Of a DNA stretch of 50,459 nucleotides, positions 9,187 to 17,658 are shown piece by piece. The stretch spans positions 1 through 50,459 of the forward strand of contig JROS01000063.1 in assembly GCA_000769715.1 (NCBI GenBank). Reading direction: 5' to 3'. The stretch is from Desulfobulbus sp. Tol-SR. Its GTDB lineage: Bacteria; Desulfobacterota; Desulfobulbia; Desulfobulbales; Desulfocapsaceae. Position 1 is the stretch's first letter. Every line of letters starts with the position of its first letter. A model generated the notes under the pieces. That model was not told where the DNA came from. It saw nothing but the letters and a program-made list of their open reading frames with translations, and ran no database searches. A program made the position numbers and the translations under genes.

Positions 9187-10650
9187 TCAGGCTGTCCGGT
9201 AGTTCGGCGCCTCTTTGGTGATGATGACATCGTGGACATGCGACTCGCGCAGGCCGGCGGCGGAGATGCGGACGAACTTGGCCTTCTGCTGCAGGTCGGC
9301 GATCGTCGCCGCGCCGACATAGCCCATGCCCGAACGCAGACCGCCCAGCAATTGGTAGATGACGGAGATGATCGAACCGCGGTACGGCACCTTGCCCTCG
9401 ATGCCTTCGGGCACCAGTTTCGAGGTCGAGGTGATCTCCGACTGGAAATAGCGGTCGGAGGAACCCTGGCTCATCGCCCCGAGCGACCCCATGCCGCGGT
9501 AACTCTTGTAGGTCCGGCCCTGGTAGAGGAAGGTCTCGCCCGGGGTCTCGTCGGTGCCGGCCAGCAGGCTGCCGATCATCACCGAATGGGCGCCGGCGCC
9601 GATGGCCTTGGTCAATTCCCCGGAATGCTTGATTCCGCCGTCGGCGATAATCGGGATGCCATGCTTGATCGCCTCGCGGACGCAGCGCTGGATCGCTGTC
9701 ATCTGCGGGACGCCGACGCCGGCGACGATCCGGGTGGTGCAGATCGAACCGGGGCCGACCCCCACCTTGACCGCATTGGCGCCGGCCTTGATCAGGTCGG
9801 CGGTCGCCTCGCCGGTGGCGACGTTGCCGGCGATGATCGACAGGTGCGGGAAGGCCGCCCGCACCATCTCGACCGCCCGCAGCACGCCGGCGGAATGGCC
9901 GTGGGCCGAGTCGATGGCGACGACATCGACGCCGGCTTTGACCAGCCGCTCCGCATGCTCCTCGATCGTCGGCCCGACCCCGAGGGCCGCCCCGACGATC
10001 AGCCGGCCGTACGTATCCTTGGCCGCCAGCGGGTATTTCTTGATCTTCTCCAGGTCCTTGATCGTGATCAACCCCTTGAGCTGGCCCTCGTCATCGACCA
10101 CCAGCAGCTTTTCGATGCGGTGCTCATGCAGCAGGGCCTTGGAGTGTTCGAGATCGATGCCGACCTTGGCCGTCACCAGGTTCTTGCTGGTCATGACATC
10201 GGAGACCCGCAGGTCGTTATCGGAGACGAAGCGCAGGTCGCGGTTGGTGACGATCCCCACCAGCCGCCCCTCGTGCAGCACGGGCAGACCGGAGATCTTG
10301 TAGGTGCTCATGATCTCCTGCACCTCGGCCACCGACTGGTCCTGGCGGACGGTGATCGGGTCGATGATCATCCCGGATTCCGACTTCTTGACCTTCTCGA
10401 CCTCGAGGACCTGCTGATCGATGCTCATGTTCTTGTGGATAATGCCGATCCCGCCCTCCCTGGCCATGGCGATCGCGGTCCGATGCTCGGTCACCGTGTC
10501 CATCGCCGAACTGACGAGCGGGGTGTTGAGGGCGATGCTGTCGGTGAGCATCGTCGCCAGCGACACCTCGGTCGGCAGGACGTCGGAGGCATCCGGCAGC
10601 AGCAGCAGATCATCGAAAGTGAGTGCCATCTCAACTGTATCTGGTAACAT
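9187..10650 (-). CDS. guaB: Inosine 5'-monophosphate dehydrogenase
   Basis: Oxidises IMP to XMP with NAD, the committed step to GMP. The 487-residue protein is complete. It begins with [20 protein letters not shown], has two CBS domains at about residues 90-205 ([32 protein letters not shown]), then the catalytic barrel with [12 protein letters not shown], the active-site loop [20 protein letters not shown] (catalytic Cys), [14 protein letters not shown] and the flap [11 protein letters not shown] strong AAGGAGGG lies just before the ATG at 10650. It is the first gene of a minus-strand run guaB-guaA-NYN-glk-kinase; the gap to guaA is about 80 bases. Confidence 0.97.
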   Translation of the reverse strand: MLPDTVEMALTFDDLLLLPDASDVLPTEVSLATMLTDSIALNTPLVSSAMDTVTEHRTAIAMAREGGIGIIHKNMSIDQQVLEVEKVKKSESGMIIDPITVRQDQSVAEVQEIMSTYKISGLPVLHEGRLVGIVTNRDLRFVSDNDLRVSDVMTSKNLVTAKVGIDLEHSKALLHEHRIEKLLVVDDEGQLKGLITIKDLEKIKKYPLAAKDTYGRLIVGAALGVGPTIEEHAERLVKAGVDVVAIDSAHGHSAGVLRAVEMVRAAFPHLSIIAGNVATGEATADLIKAGANAVKVGVGPGSICTTRIVAGVGVPQMTAIQRCVREAIKHGIPIIADGGIKHSGELTKAIGAGAHSVMIGSLLAGTDETPGETFLYQGRTYKSYRGMGSLGAMSQGSSDRYFQSEITSTSKLVPEGIEGKVPYRGSIISVIYQLLGGLRSGMGYVGAATIADLQQKAKFVRISAAGLRESHVHDVIITKEAPNYRTA

Positions 10651-10747
10651 AGTCCCTCCTTTTGCGGGATTACCGGCTCAGGTCTGCGGCATCCGGCGGC
10701 GTCTTTCTCTGCCGTCCGCTTCGACCTTCCGCCTTCGATAAGGCTTT

Positions 10748-10768
10748 TTGAAGTAAAGCATACTTCAA
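10748..10768. repeat. Perfect 8-bp inverted repeat in the guaB/yciO divergent region
   Basis: TTGAAGTA and TACTTCAA flank the five bases AAGCA, an uninterrupted palindrome in the divergent spacer about 100 bases upstream of both guaB and yciO. It has no adjoining T-tract that would make a convincing terminator. Its position suggests an operator for a dimeric regulator or a leader hairpin. No regulator can be assigned from the sequence. Confidence 0.5.
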
Positions 10769-10874
10769 CGAAATCTCAAACCCCCGGTGCAATCATCCGT
10801 ATTCAAGGGGCCAGGGAGTGAGTATAATTGTACTAGCAACCGTCCGGAATCTTCCGTGCCCTACAGGACATCAT

Positions 10875-11486
10875 ATGCTTTTGGAAATAAATCCAGAAAA
10901 CCCGCAGCTCCGGCTGATCCAGCAGGTCGTGGAAAAGCTGCACAACGGAGCGGTCATCGTGTCGCCGACCGACACCGGCTACGGCATCGGCTGCGATATC
11001 TTCAATCCGAAGGCGATCAGGCGGGTCCAGCAGATCACCGGGCGGCCGGAAAACAAGCCGTTCTCCTTCATGTGTTCCGATCTCCGGCATATCAGCGAAT
11101 ACGCCCACGTCTCGAACACCGCCTATCGTCTGCTGAAAAAATGCCTCCCCGGCCCCTACACCTTCGTCCTGCCGGGGACCAAGCTGGTCCCCAAGATCAT
11201 GCTCACCAAGCAGAAGACCGTCGGCATCAGGGTGCCCGGCCATCCCATCAGCCGTCTCCTCATCGCGACGCTCGGCCATCCGCTGCTCAACGCCAGCGTC
11301 CCGACCGCCGACGACCAGCCGGCCCCCGGCGAACCCTTCCTGATCGACGAACTCATCGGCAACCGGGTTGACCTGATTATAGATGGGGGCCAGATCATTC
11401 CCGACCCCTCCTCGGTGGTCGACCTGACCCATGATACCCCGGAGATTCTCCGGGTCGGCAAGGGCGATATCAGTCTTTTTCGCTGA
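10875..11486 (+). CDS. yciO: YciO-type Sua5/YrdC-fold protein
   Basis: A 203-residue protein of the Sua5/YciO/YrdC family, whose best-known members make the threonylcarbamoyl-AMP used for tRNA t6A37. The YciO branch is widespread but its physiological role is less certain. Similarity to E. coli YciO runs the whole length: INPENPQLRLIQQ, GAVIVSPTDTGYGIGCDI, PFSFMCSDL, LPGPYTFVLPGTK, VGIRVPGHPI and VDLTHDTPEILR. AGGA lies nine bases before the ATG at 10875. The 3' end overlaps the ihfB 3' end by 17 bases on the opposite strand. Confidence 0.92.
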   Translation: MLLEINPENPQLRLIQQVVEKLHNGAVIVSPTDTGYGIGCDIFNPKAIRRVQQITGRPENKPFSFMCSDLRHISEYAHVSNTAYRLLKKCLPGPYTFVLPGTKLVPKIMLTKQKTVGIRVPGHPISRLLIATLGHPLLNASVPTADDQPAPGEPFLIDELIGNRVDLIIDGGQIIPDPSSVVDLTHDTPEILRVGKGDISLFR

Positions 11487-11754
11487 TCAGCCGTTCTTTC
11501 AGCGACTTGCTCATGGTAAAGTGGAGCGTCCGCCGCTCCGGAATATCCATTACTACGCCGGTTCGGGGATTCTTGGTATTGCGCGGCCTTCGTTCCCTGG
11601 TGGAAAATGACCCGAACCCCCGCAGTTCGATCCGTCGTCCCTCCTTGAGGGCCTCGGCCATGGTCTCGAGGATAATGTCAACCGCCAGCCCGACATCCTG
11701 TTTCTGCTGGCCGAGTTCCACGCTCACCTTGTCGACGATATCTTTTTTCAACAT
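11470..11754 (-). CDS. ihfB: Integration host factor/HU family DNA-bending protein
   Basis: A 94-residue histone-like protein that bends DNA. The family signature is clear: KKDIVDKVSVELG, then GRRIELRGFGSFSTRERRPR, the DNA-binding arm NTKNPRTGVVMDIPERRTLHF, and a basic C-terminus. Position directly downstream of rpsA matches E. coli ihfB, and the arm sequence is more IHF-beta-like than HU-like, so I use ihfB; HU is the alternative. An intrinsic terminator lies between rpsA and this gene, so it probably has its own promoter. Its 3' end overlaps that of yciO by 17 bases. Confidence 0.88.
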   Translation of the reverse strand: MLKKDIVDKVSVELGQQKQDVGLAVDIILETMAEALKEGRRIELRGFGSFSTRERRPRNTKNPRTGVVMDIPERRTLHFTMSKSLKERLISEKD

Positions 11755-11811
11755 TTCAGTCTCTCTCTCTCGTCATCCTTCCAACATCCCGCAACGCCCC
11801 GTCCAGGTATA

Positions 11812-11856
11812 AAAAAAGGTTGTTCCACCATTCTCTCTCCGGTGGAACAACCTTTT
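11812..11856 (-). terminator. Strong intrinsic terminator after rpsA
   Basis: A perfect 12-bp stem, GGTTGTTCCACC with GGTGGAACAACC, closes an 11-base loop. It is extended by A/T pairs, and on the minus strand it is followed by a run of seven T residues. It begins about 30 bases after the rpsA stop. On the plus strand only four T residues follow, so it works best for rpsA. Confidence 0.92.
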
Positions 11857-11888
11857 ACCGACGGTTGCCTGCAGCCCGCAAATTGCGG

Positions 11889-13619
11889 TTATTCTCCTTC
11901 CGACTGATTGCCGCTTTCCGCGGCAGCCTTCAACAGGTCGCCGAAGGTCGAGGGCGAGCTGTCCGTCTGATCCTTTTCGTGCTGTTTATAGCTTCCCACC
12001 GCCAGCGCTTCGCCATCTCCCTCGAGGGTCTTGACGGAGAGGCCGATCTTGCGGTCCTTCGCCGAGACGTTAATGACGATGGCCTTCAGCGTGTCGCCGA
12101 CCTGGTACATGCCGACCGGGGTCTTGACCTTGTCCTTGCTGATCTCGGAGACATGGACCAGCCCCTCGATGCCTTCTTCGAGTTTGACGAAAATCCCGAA
12201 GTCGGTGACATTGGTGATCGTTCCCTCGACCACCGTTCCCGACGGATACTTATTATAGGCAGCCTGCCACGGATCGGGGACCATCTGCTTGATACCCAGC
12301 GAGAAGCGCTCGTTTTCCTTGTCGATCTTCAGCACGACGGCCTGGATGGTCTCGCCTTTGGTGTATTTTTCGGAAGGATGCTTGATGCGCTCGGTCCAGG
12401 ACAGGTCGGAGACATGGATAAGGCCGTCGATCCCCTCCTCGATGCCGATGAAGACGCCGAAGTCGGTGATGTTCTTGATCTTGCCCTCGATGATCGAGCC
12501 GACCGGATAGTTCTCGGTGACCAGATCCCACGGGTTCGGCTGGAGCTGTTTCATGCCGAGCGAAATGCGTTTGGTCTCGGTCTCGATATTGAGCACCATG
12601 ACTTCGACCTCGTCGCCGACCGCAACCATCTTGGAGGGATGACGGGGCTTTTTCGACCAGGTCATCTCGGAGACATGGATCAGGCCCTCGACACCCTCTT
12701 CCAGTTCGACGAAAACACCGTAGTCGGTGATCGATACCACTCTGCCGGTGGTCTTCTGGCCGACCGGATAGCGGGAGATCACCGTCTCCCACGGGTCCTC
12801 GCGCAGCTGTTTGACGCCCAGCGATACCCGGTCGTGCTCCTTGTCATATTTCAGAACCTTGACCTCGAGCTCCTGGCCGACCTTGTACAGCTTCGACGGA
12901 TGCGAGACGCGCCCCCAGGACAGGTCGGTGATATGACAGAGACCGTCCATGCCGCCCATGTCGATGAACAGACCGTAATCGGTGATATTGGTGACGGCGC
13001 CCTTGATGATCTGACCCTCCTGGAGCCTGGACCGCATCTTCTCGCGCAGCTTGTTGCGCTCCTCCTCAAGGATGGCGCGGCGGGAGATGACGACGTTGTT
13101 GCGCTTGCGGTTGAACTTGAGGATCTTGAACTCGAAACTCTGACCGATCAGGCCATCGAGGTCCTTGACCGGGCGGAGGTCGATCTGCGAATAGGGCAGA
13201 AATGCCGGAACGCCGATGTCGACGGACATGCCGCCCTTGACCCTGCTTTCCACCTTGCCCTCGATCGTCCCATCATTTTCCTGGATCTTGGCGATATCCT
13301 CCCAGACCTTGATGGCGATCGCCTTTTCACGTGACAGCAGCAGACCGCCCTCTTCCTTGCGCCGCTCGACGAATACCTCGAAAGCATCTCCTATCTTGAT
13401 CTCGGATTCACCATCCAGGCGGAATTCGGATTTGGCGATATAGCTCTCCGCCTTGTCACCGACATCCACAAGGAAAAAGTCGTCGACACTGCCAATGATG
13501 GTTCCTAACGCCACATCACCGACAGCGATCACCTTGTTGTTCTCTTCCATCTCGAAAAGCTCGGCAAAGCTCAGCTCTTCACTGCCATTATCCAGGGTTG
13601 ATTGGTTCAGATCTGTCAT
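11889..13619 (-). CDS. rpsA: 30S ribosomal protein S1
   Basis: Binds mRNA at the 30S platform and helps start translation. The 576-residue protein has six S1 OB-fold repeats. The two N-terminal ones are divergent; the four C-terminal ones are canonical, each with a variant of ITDYGVFVELEEGVEGLIHVSE. An acidic N-terminal segment (ELSFAELFEMEE) fits ribosome docking through S2. I chose the ATG at 13619 (MTDLNQS) because it gives the usual N-terminus; a longer frame upstream has no family similarity. The ribosome-binding site is weak (GAG), as is common for rpsA. A promoter and hairpin-forming leader lie upstream and a strong terminator downstream. Confidence 0.97.
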   Translation of the reverse strand: MTDLNQSTLDNGSEELSFAELFEMEENNKVIAVGDVALGTIIGSVDDFFLVDVGDKAESYIAKSEFRLDGESEIKIGDAFEVFVERRKEEGGLLLSREKAIAIKVWEDIAKIQENDGTIEGKVESRVKGGMSVDIGVPAFLPYSQIDLRPVKDLDGLIGQSFEFKILKFNRKRNNVVISRRAILEEERNKLREKMRSRLQEGQIIKGAVTNITDYGLFIDMGGMDGLCHITDLSWGRVSHPSKLYKVGQELEVKVLKYDKEHDRVSLGVKQLREDPWETVISRYPVGQKTTGRVVSITDYGVFVELEEGVEGLIHVSEMTWSKKPRHPSKMVAVGDEVEVMVLNIETETKRISLGMKQLQPNPWDLVTENYPVGSIIEGKIKNITDFGVFIGIEEGIDGLIHVSDLSWTERIKHPSEKYTKGETIQAVVLKIDKENERFSLGIKQMVPDPWQAAYNKYPSGTVVEGTITNVTDFGIFVKLEEGIEGLVHVSEISKDKVKTPVGMYQVGDTLKAIVINVSAKDRKIGLSVKTLEGDGEALAVGSYKQHEKDQTDSSPSTFGDLLKAAAESGNQSEGE

Positions 13620-13672
13620 GGATTCGCTCGTTTTTCGGCCAACTGGGCCAATGCGTTGAGGTTGCGACACAC

Positions 13673-13687
13673 CCTGTCCCAGACAGG
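13673..13687 (-). other. Leader hairpin upstream of rpsA
   Basis: CCTGTC and GACAGG form a 6-bp stem with a three-base loop within the roughly 130-base untranslated leader between the predicted rpsA promoter and its start codon. A second small GGCC stem lies nearer the start. In E. coli, S1 represses its own translation through structured leader elements. Whether these hairpins act the same way is inference. Confidence 0.4.
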
Positions 13688-13754
13688 ATGCATCAAACAA
13701 AGAGAGGTCGCGCTCCGGAAAGAAGGCAACCTCCGCTCTACAGTGGAACACTAT

Positions 13755-13783
13755 TTTATACCAAAAAAAACATCGGCAGACAA
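13755..13783 (-). promoter_or_regulatory. Predicted sigma70 promoter of rpsA
   Basis: On the minus strand TTGTCT is followed after exactly 17 bases by TATAAA, preceded by a run of T residues between the two boxes. It lies about 135 bases upstream of the rpsA start. Both boxes and the spacing fit a housekeeping promoter; this is the best promoter candidate in the spacer. Confidence 0.6.
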
Positions 13784-13836
13784 GTACTACTTGCCCAATC
13801 CCTCATCTATTGCCGAGGCCTGGTTTCGAGGAACCG

Positions 13837-15402
13837 TTATGCCGAACTGCTGCCGGACGCGCCACCCTGCGAACCCGGCCGTCTTCTTCTCCGGCCCGAT
13901 GGCTGCCGGCGCGGTGCCTGTTCCCCCCGCTCCTGACGAGGGGCCGCGGCGCCTTTGGGCGGCGGCTGGAGAAGCCACTCGTCGGGCATCACGCACTCCA
14001 GCTTCCTGCCGATATACTCTTCGATGGCCGGAAGATAGAACGCCCCTTCCTCACAGGCAAAACTGACTGCGGTGCCGACCGCCCCGGCCCTCCCCGTCCG
14101 GCCGATGCGGTGGACATAATCTTCCGGCTCATACGGCAGGGTATAGTTGACGACGTAGGTGATCCCCTCGATATGAATGCCGCGACCGGCAACATCGGTC
14201 GCCACCAGGACATTGGTCCGACCGGTCCGGAAGTTTTCCAGACGGCTGGTCCGCTTGACCTGCGGCACCTCGCCGGACAACAGCAGACATTCGACGCCAT
14301 TGCGCTGCAGGCGGTCGCTGAGCCGCTTGGCCTCGTTCTTCATATTGGTAAAGACGATGATGCGTTCGTCCCGATGCCTGGCTATGAGGTTGTACAGCAC
14401 GGTATATTTTTCATCGGCCGTAACCAGGTAAACGATCTGCTCGACCGTGGCGACGACGACCTGCTCGACCTCTGCCTCGACCGTTCGCGGATGGACGCAC
14501 CACTGTGATGCCAGGTGCTTTACGTCTTCGGACACCGTGGCCGAGAAGAGCAGGGTCTGGCGCTCCTCCTTTTTCGGCATGCGGCCCATGATCCGGCGGA
14601 CATCGGGGATGAAGCCCATGTCGAGCATGCGGTCGGCCTCATCGATGACCATGATCCCGCAGCCGTCGAGGGAGAGAATGCCCTTGCCGAGGAAATCGAG
14701 GAGCCGGCCGGGGGTCGCGACGACGATATCGGTTCTCCCCCGCGTCAGGTCGTTCATCTGGGCCTGGTAGTCCGTCCCGCCAAAAACCGCGGTGACCCGG
14801 AGTCCCGTATACTTTGCCAATGCCGCCCCGTCCTTGGCGATCTGCAGCACCAGCTCGCGGGTCGGCGCGATCACCAGCGCCCGCGGCCGCTTCCCCTCGC
14901 CCGCATGGCCGTCCCGCAGCAGGCGGGCAAGAATGGCCACGAGAAACACCGCACTCTTGCCGGTGCCGGTGTTGGCCTTGCCGATCAGGTCATGTCCGGC
15001 CAGCACATCGGGCAGGGATTTCTCCTGGATCGGCGTGCAGTAACGAAAATCGAGCTCGGCGATCCCGTGCATGACTTCGAGGGGGATATCGAAATCATGG
15101 AACCGGCTCTGCCCGGCGATCGGCTCGACTGCAAACTGGTCGATGGTCCAGGCGACCGCCGTCTCGGCGGCCACAGGCAGTTGATCGGCCCGTCTTTTCC
15201 TTCTCCGGCCCGGCCGACCCTGCCTCTCGATCTGCTGATTGTCCAGGTCGACCTGCCCGGCCGGAACCGTCAGGGTCGACAGATCTTCAGCCGGTCTCTC
15301 GACAGACTGCCGGCGACCAAACAGTCGCTTTGATTGCAGGCGGCCAGCCCGCGCCAGATTCCGTATTTTTCTCCCCGCAGAGAGAATGATTTTTTTTATC
15401 AT
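13837..15402 (-). CDS. DEAD-box ATP-dependent RNA helicase
   Basis: Unwinds RNA duplexes with ATP. In the 521-residue protein a basic N-terminal extension of about 95 residues (rich in Arg and Lys) precedes the helicase core. Core motifs in order: Q motif region YCTPIQEKSLP, motif I ANTGTGKS, PTRELVLQ, GG, TPGRLLDFL, DEAD (VIDEADRMLDMGF), SAT, then the second domain with IIVFTNMKNEA, ATDVAGRGIHI and HRIGRTGRAG. The tail is Arg/Pro/Gly-rich and probably binds RNA. RhlB/RhlE-type proteins are the nearest relatives. It is upstream of rpsA on the same strand, but rpsA has its own promoter. Confidence 0.95.
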   Translation of the reverse strand: MIKKIILSAGRKIRNLARAGRLQSKRLFGRRQSVERPAEDLSTLTVPAGQVDLDNQQIERQGRPGRRRKRRADQLPVAAETAVAWTIDQFAVEPIAGQSRFHDFDIPLEVMHGIAELDFRYCTPIQEKSLPDVLAGHDLIGKANTGTGKSAVFLVAILARLLRDGHAGEGKRPRALVIAPTRELVLQIAKDGAALAKYTGLRVTAVFGGTDYQAQMNDLTRGRTDIVVATPGRLLDFLGKGILSLDGCGIMVIDEADRMLDMGFIPDVRRIMGRMPKKEERQTLLFSATVSEDVKHLASQWCVHPRTVEAEVEQVVVATVEQIVYLVTADEKYTVLYNLIARHRDERIIVFTNMKNEAKRLSDRLQRNGVECLLLSGEVPQVKRTSRLENFRTGRTNVLVATDVAGRGIHIEGITYVVNYTLPYEPEDYVHRIGRTGRAGAVGTAVSFACEEGAFYLPAIEEYIGRKLECVMPDEWLLQPPPKGAAAPRQERGEQAPRRQPSGRRRRRPGSQGGASGSSSA

Positions 15403-15586
15403 ATCGGGTGATTATTACCAAAAAATGAAATTCGGGCGACACACCCTGGGGCCATCCCCCTTTGCTCCGGCCTTACCAGCCCGAGCCAGGAAAGACAGTT
15501 CGGCAATCAATGAGCAACGGCCGAAGTCGTCAGGCTCATTCGCCTCAGATCGACTCCAGCCGTGGAAAAAAACGCAATTGAGACTG

Positions 15587-16267
15587 CTATCTCCCGGCCA
15601 GGCGCAACTCCTCCATCAGTGGGCCGAAAAGTGTCTCATATTCCGGGATCGTCTTTCGCAGCAGCAGGGAAAAGCGCTGGATGTCCTTGTCGTTGACCAC
15701 GAGGTTGGCCGAACAGGCCAGTGCCTGCAGATTATACATGGTGTTGAACTCGCTGCCGATCAGAACATAGAAGATATACCTCCTCTTCGCCATGTTCATC
15801 GTTCTCATATAACTATGGAACGTCCCCTCGAGTCCGGATTTTTCAAACTGTGAATGGAGTACCACCGAGGCGTAATTGACGAACTGCATCCTGGTCATCC
15901 CACCCTCGGCCGATTCCCCCAGTTCCACCTTGTAGCCGAGTTTTTCGAGATCGGCGACGACAATATCACGTGCCGGCACGCCGGCCATCAGCACCAGGGC
16001 CCGCGGCACCTCCTCGACCGTTTCGGTCTCTTCATAATCGCCTTCCTTGAGCCAGGAGATATCCGGTGGATCAGGAGGTCGGATGGCGGTTTTTTTCTGA
16101 CTGACCGGAACCGAAGCCCCCGCCATCGACGCATCGATACCGAACGGTTGCGCGCATTGGATGCACTTGACTCGCAGTTGCTGACCCGGCGCCAGGGCCT
16201 CGAGGCCGCTCTGGATCTTGCCGCCGAGTTTCATCTGTTTTCCGCAGTGCGGACAGTTCACATTCAT
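15587..16267 (-). CDS. Zinc-ribbon protein of unknown function
   Basis: A 226-residue protein. The N-terminus carries a four-cysteine zinc ribbon, CPHCGKQMKLGG then CIQCAQPFG, of the kind found in MJ0042-type domains. A short linker with Pro/Asp residues leads to a C-terminal domain of about 125 residues starting ALVLMAGVPARDIVVADLEKLGYKVE, which looks like an alternating alpha/beta fold reminiscent of a receiver but without phosphorylation residues. GGAGGAGAGGG stands before the ATG. It lies 64 bases downstream of pilT in the same direction and may be co-transcribed with it, hinting at a role around pili or surface signalling. I do not recognise the C-terminal domain. Confidence 0.75.
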   Translation of the reverse strand: MNVNCPHCGKQMKLGGKIQSGLEALAPGQQLRVKCIQCAQPFGIDASMAGASVPVSQKKTAIRPPDPPDISWLKEGDYEETETVEEVPRALVLMAGVPARDIVVADLEKLGYKVELGESAEGGMTRMQFVNYASVVLHSQFEKSGLEGTFHSYMRTMNMAKRRYIFYVLIGSEFNTMYNLQALACSANLVVNDKDIQRFSLLLRKTIPEYETLFGPLMEELRLAGR

Positions 16268-16331
16268 ATCGCCCTCTCCTCCGGCCCCTTGTGGACTTCA
16301 TCCTCGTTTACCATAAGCTGCTCAACCCCAT

Positions 16332-17510
16332 CTACCTTCGAAACCTGCCGGCCTGCTGTTCTTCCTCCTCCATCGCCAGACCGGTCAGCGACGTGGTCGC
16401 CTCGCCGCGTTCCGCCTTCACCCGGTCGAGGCCGCGATTCATCTCGTTGCGATGCGAACAGTAGGTGATCGCGGTCTGCTCGGTCACCAGGTTCCGGCTG
16501 TACAACTCGAGGATGTGCTGGTCAAAGGTGCGCATGTCGAGGGCCGAACCTTCCCTGACGATGTTGTAGAACGTCTTTTCTTCAGTCTCGCCGTTGACGA
16601 TGAGGTCTTTAACCCGCAGACTGGTGCAGAGGATCTCCATCGCCGCCACCCGGCCGCCGCCGACCTTCGGCAGCAGGCGCTGACTGACGATCCAGCGGAT
16701 GGTATCGACCAGGCGGTTGCGGATCTGCGGCTGTTCCTCCTGCTGGAACATGCTGAGGATACGGTTGATCGTCTGGCCGGCATCGATGGTATGCAGGGTC
16801 GAGAGGACCAGATGGCCGGTCTCCGCCGCGGTCATCGCTATCTCCATGGTCTCGCGGTCACGCATCTCGCCGACCAGGATGACCTTCGGCGCCTGGCGCA
16901 GGGCGGCGCGCAGACCGACGGCGAAGGCGCTGAAGTCGCTGCCCAGCTCGCGCTGGTTGAAGGTCGCCTTGCGCTGGGGATGGACGTACTCGATCGGATC
17001 CTCGAGGGTCACCACGTGCACGGCCCGCTCCTGGTTGATCCGGTCGAGCAGCGCCGCCAGCGACGTCGTCTTGCCGGTGCCGGTGGCGCCGGTGAACAGG
17101 ATCAGGCCGTTGATCTCCCGCGCCATCTTGTCGAATGCCGGCGGGAAATTCATGTTCTCGATGGTCGGGATCTCGGATTCGAGCTTGCGCAGGACGGTGG
17201 TGTAGTAGCCCTTCTGGCTGAAGATGTTGACCCGGAAGCGCGCCTTGTTGCCCAGCGCATACGGCAGGTCGCACGACCCGTGCTCCACCAGGTCGGTCAG
17301 CAGCCGTTTGTTGTTGCCGATCAGGTTGAGGGCAAAGGTCTCGGTCTGGAACGGGGTGAGTTCGCGCACCGGCGGCTCGACCGCCACCGGGACCAGTTGG
17401 CCCGCCGACTCGACCTGCAGGGTTTTTCCCACCGTGATGTTGAGGTCGGACACGTTGCCGTGGGACTCGAGCATCGCGGTAATCCAGTAATCGATTTCTG
17501 TCTTTTTCAT
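16332..17510 (-). CDS. pilT: Type IV pilus retraction ATPase (PilT/PilU family)
   Basis: A hexameric ATPase that powers pilus disassembly for twitching motility. The 392-residue protein has an N-terminal PAS-like part (VSDLNITVGKTLQVES), then the secretion ATPase core: Walker A LFTGATGTGKTTSL, Asp box VVTLEDPIEYVHP, Walker B KVILVGEMRDRETMEIAMTAAETGHLVLSTLHT, and the PilT-type hinge after it. AGGAGGCGGCG precedes the ATG. No other pilus gene is in the window, so this is an isolated ATPase, as PilU/PilT2 paralogues often are. PilT and PilU are not distinguished with certainty here. Confidence 0.94.
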   Translation of the reverse strand: MKKTEIDYWITAMLESHGNVSDLNITVGKTLQVESAGQLVPVAVEPPVRELTPFQTETFALNLIGNNKRLLTDLVEHGSCDLPYALGNKARFRVNIFSQKGYYTTVLRKLESEIPTIENMNFPPAFDKMAREINGLILFTGATGTGKTTSLAALLDRINQERAVHVVTLEDPIEYVHPQRKATFNQRELGSDFSAFAVGLRAALRQAPKVILVGEMRDRETMEIAMTAAETGHLVLSTLHTIDAGQTINRILSMFQQEEQPQIRNRLVDTIRWIVSQRLLPKVGGGRVAAMEILCTSLRVKDLIVNGETEEKTFYNIVREGSALDMRTFDQHILELYSRNLVTEQTAITYCSHRNEMNRGLDRVKAERGEATTSLTGLAMEEEEQQAGRFRR

Positions 17511-17658
17511 CGCCGCCTCCTGAAAAAATGTGCAATACCACTAATTTTCATAGTATATTGCGGACAAAGAAACAAGAAATATACCGCATGTTCATTTATT
17601 TTCTGCTGTTTCCGGCCGAAATCACGACCGGATCGGCAGACCGCACAGGGAGTCCAGC

